64,000 bases of DNA from Celerinatantimonas yamalensis (GTDB lineage: Bacteria; Pseudomonadota; Gammaproteobacteria; Enterobacterales; Celerinatantimonadaceae). Below the pieces are notes generated by a model. The model saw nothing but the letters and a program-made list of their open reading frames with translations. It had not been told where the DNA came from and ran no database searches. The stretch is from contig NZ_JBEQCT010000003.1 of the NCBI RefSeq assembly GCF_046054155.1, forward strand, positions 327,051 to 391,050, given 5' to 3'. Position 1 is the stretch's first letter, and each line of letters begins with the position of its first letter. Positions 63,904 to 64,000 of the stretch are shown here, in pieces. The position numbers were made by a program, and so were the translations under genes.

Positions 63904-64000
63904 GTGGAAATAAAGGAAATTCATTCAACCTCTAGCGTCTCAGTTCAATTAAATTCATTGCTTATAGATTGTGTTGAGAGTGGTGCTTCAGTTGGCTTTT
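63904..64000 (+). CDS. Cassette 2: N-terminus of a GNAT acetyltransferase-like protein, runs off window
   Basis: GTG 63904, with AAGGA seven bases before it, opens a frame to the window end. The residues LNSLLIDCVESGASVGF match the beginning of common cassette-borne GNAT acetyltransferases, where LLIDCVExGASVGF precedes the substrate helix. It begins 21 bases after the cassette junction at 63883. Only 32 residues are visible, so the assignment is tentative. Confidence 0.65.
   Translation, partial: MEIKEIHSTSSVSVQLNSLLIDCVESGASVGF

Noticed and set aside
1..64000. CRISPR array, insertion sequences or prophage
   Set aside because: No regularly spaced short repeats, no intact transposase and no phage structural genes are seen; the only mobile element is the integron at the right end.

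Overview
The window is a chromosomal segment of a facultatively anaerobic gammaproteobacterium. The evidence is the ackA-pta, pflB-pflA, yfbV and rlmA gene set, a DUF2132 (VF530) gene, an AmtB, and above all a chromosomal-integron integrase followed by a cassette whose attC site resembles the Vibrio cholerae VCR type. Vibrionales or a near relative is the most likely source; the sequence alone does not fix the genus.

Layout. 1-1850: yfcH (partial), folM and a FolK-like kinase. 1941-6410: an AI-2E family membrane protein, then a BglF-type PTS permease divergent from a BglG-type antiterminator. 6855-15406: anaerobic acetyl-CoA/pyruvate metabolism (pta, ackA, yfbV, a GNAT remnant, rlmA, pflA, pflB), with a perfect FNR box upstream of pflB. 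16085-25201: an orphan polar amino-acid ABC ATPase, a glutathione transferase-like protein, zntB, amtB, tRNA-Arg(CCT), a chemoreceptor, a DCC-family protein, a decayed SDR pseudogene and a VF530-like protein. 25210-30562: the complete biotin locus, bioA divergent from bioBFCD. 30760-31632: htpX.

32165-42554 is a pyrimidine uptake and reductive catabolism locus: an ABC transporter (ATPase, two permeases, NMT1/THI5-type binding protein), a RutR-like TetR regulator, preT-preA, dihydropyrimidinase and an N-carbamoyl-beta-alanine-type amidase. Three RutR-like palindromes, one before the ABC operon and two around the preT promoter, suggest that both halves form one regulon.

43209-51537 holds a PAS-GGDEF-EAL protein, a GNAT remnant, an EamA exporter, an MscS-family channel and a LysR gene divergent from lrgA-lrgB. 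51560-61268 is a second catabolic locus: a double ABC ATPase, an M81 (MlrC-like) protein and a ROK repressor face a peptide-type binding protein, two permeases, a NagK-like ROK kinase and CutC. The combination suggests uptake and breakdown of an amino-sugar/peptide compound, with CutC as a metabolic member; the substrate is not known.

61521-64000 is the head of a chromosomal integron: intI under a near-consensus LexA box, an attI region, a first cassette with a 290-residue protein of unknown function and a VCR-like attC, and the start of a second cassette encoding an acetyltransferase-like protein. The array continues beyond the window and is the most likely place for undescribed accessory functions.
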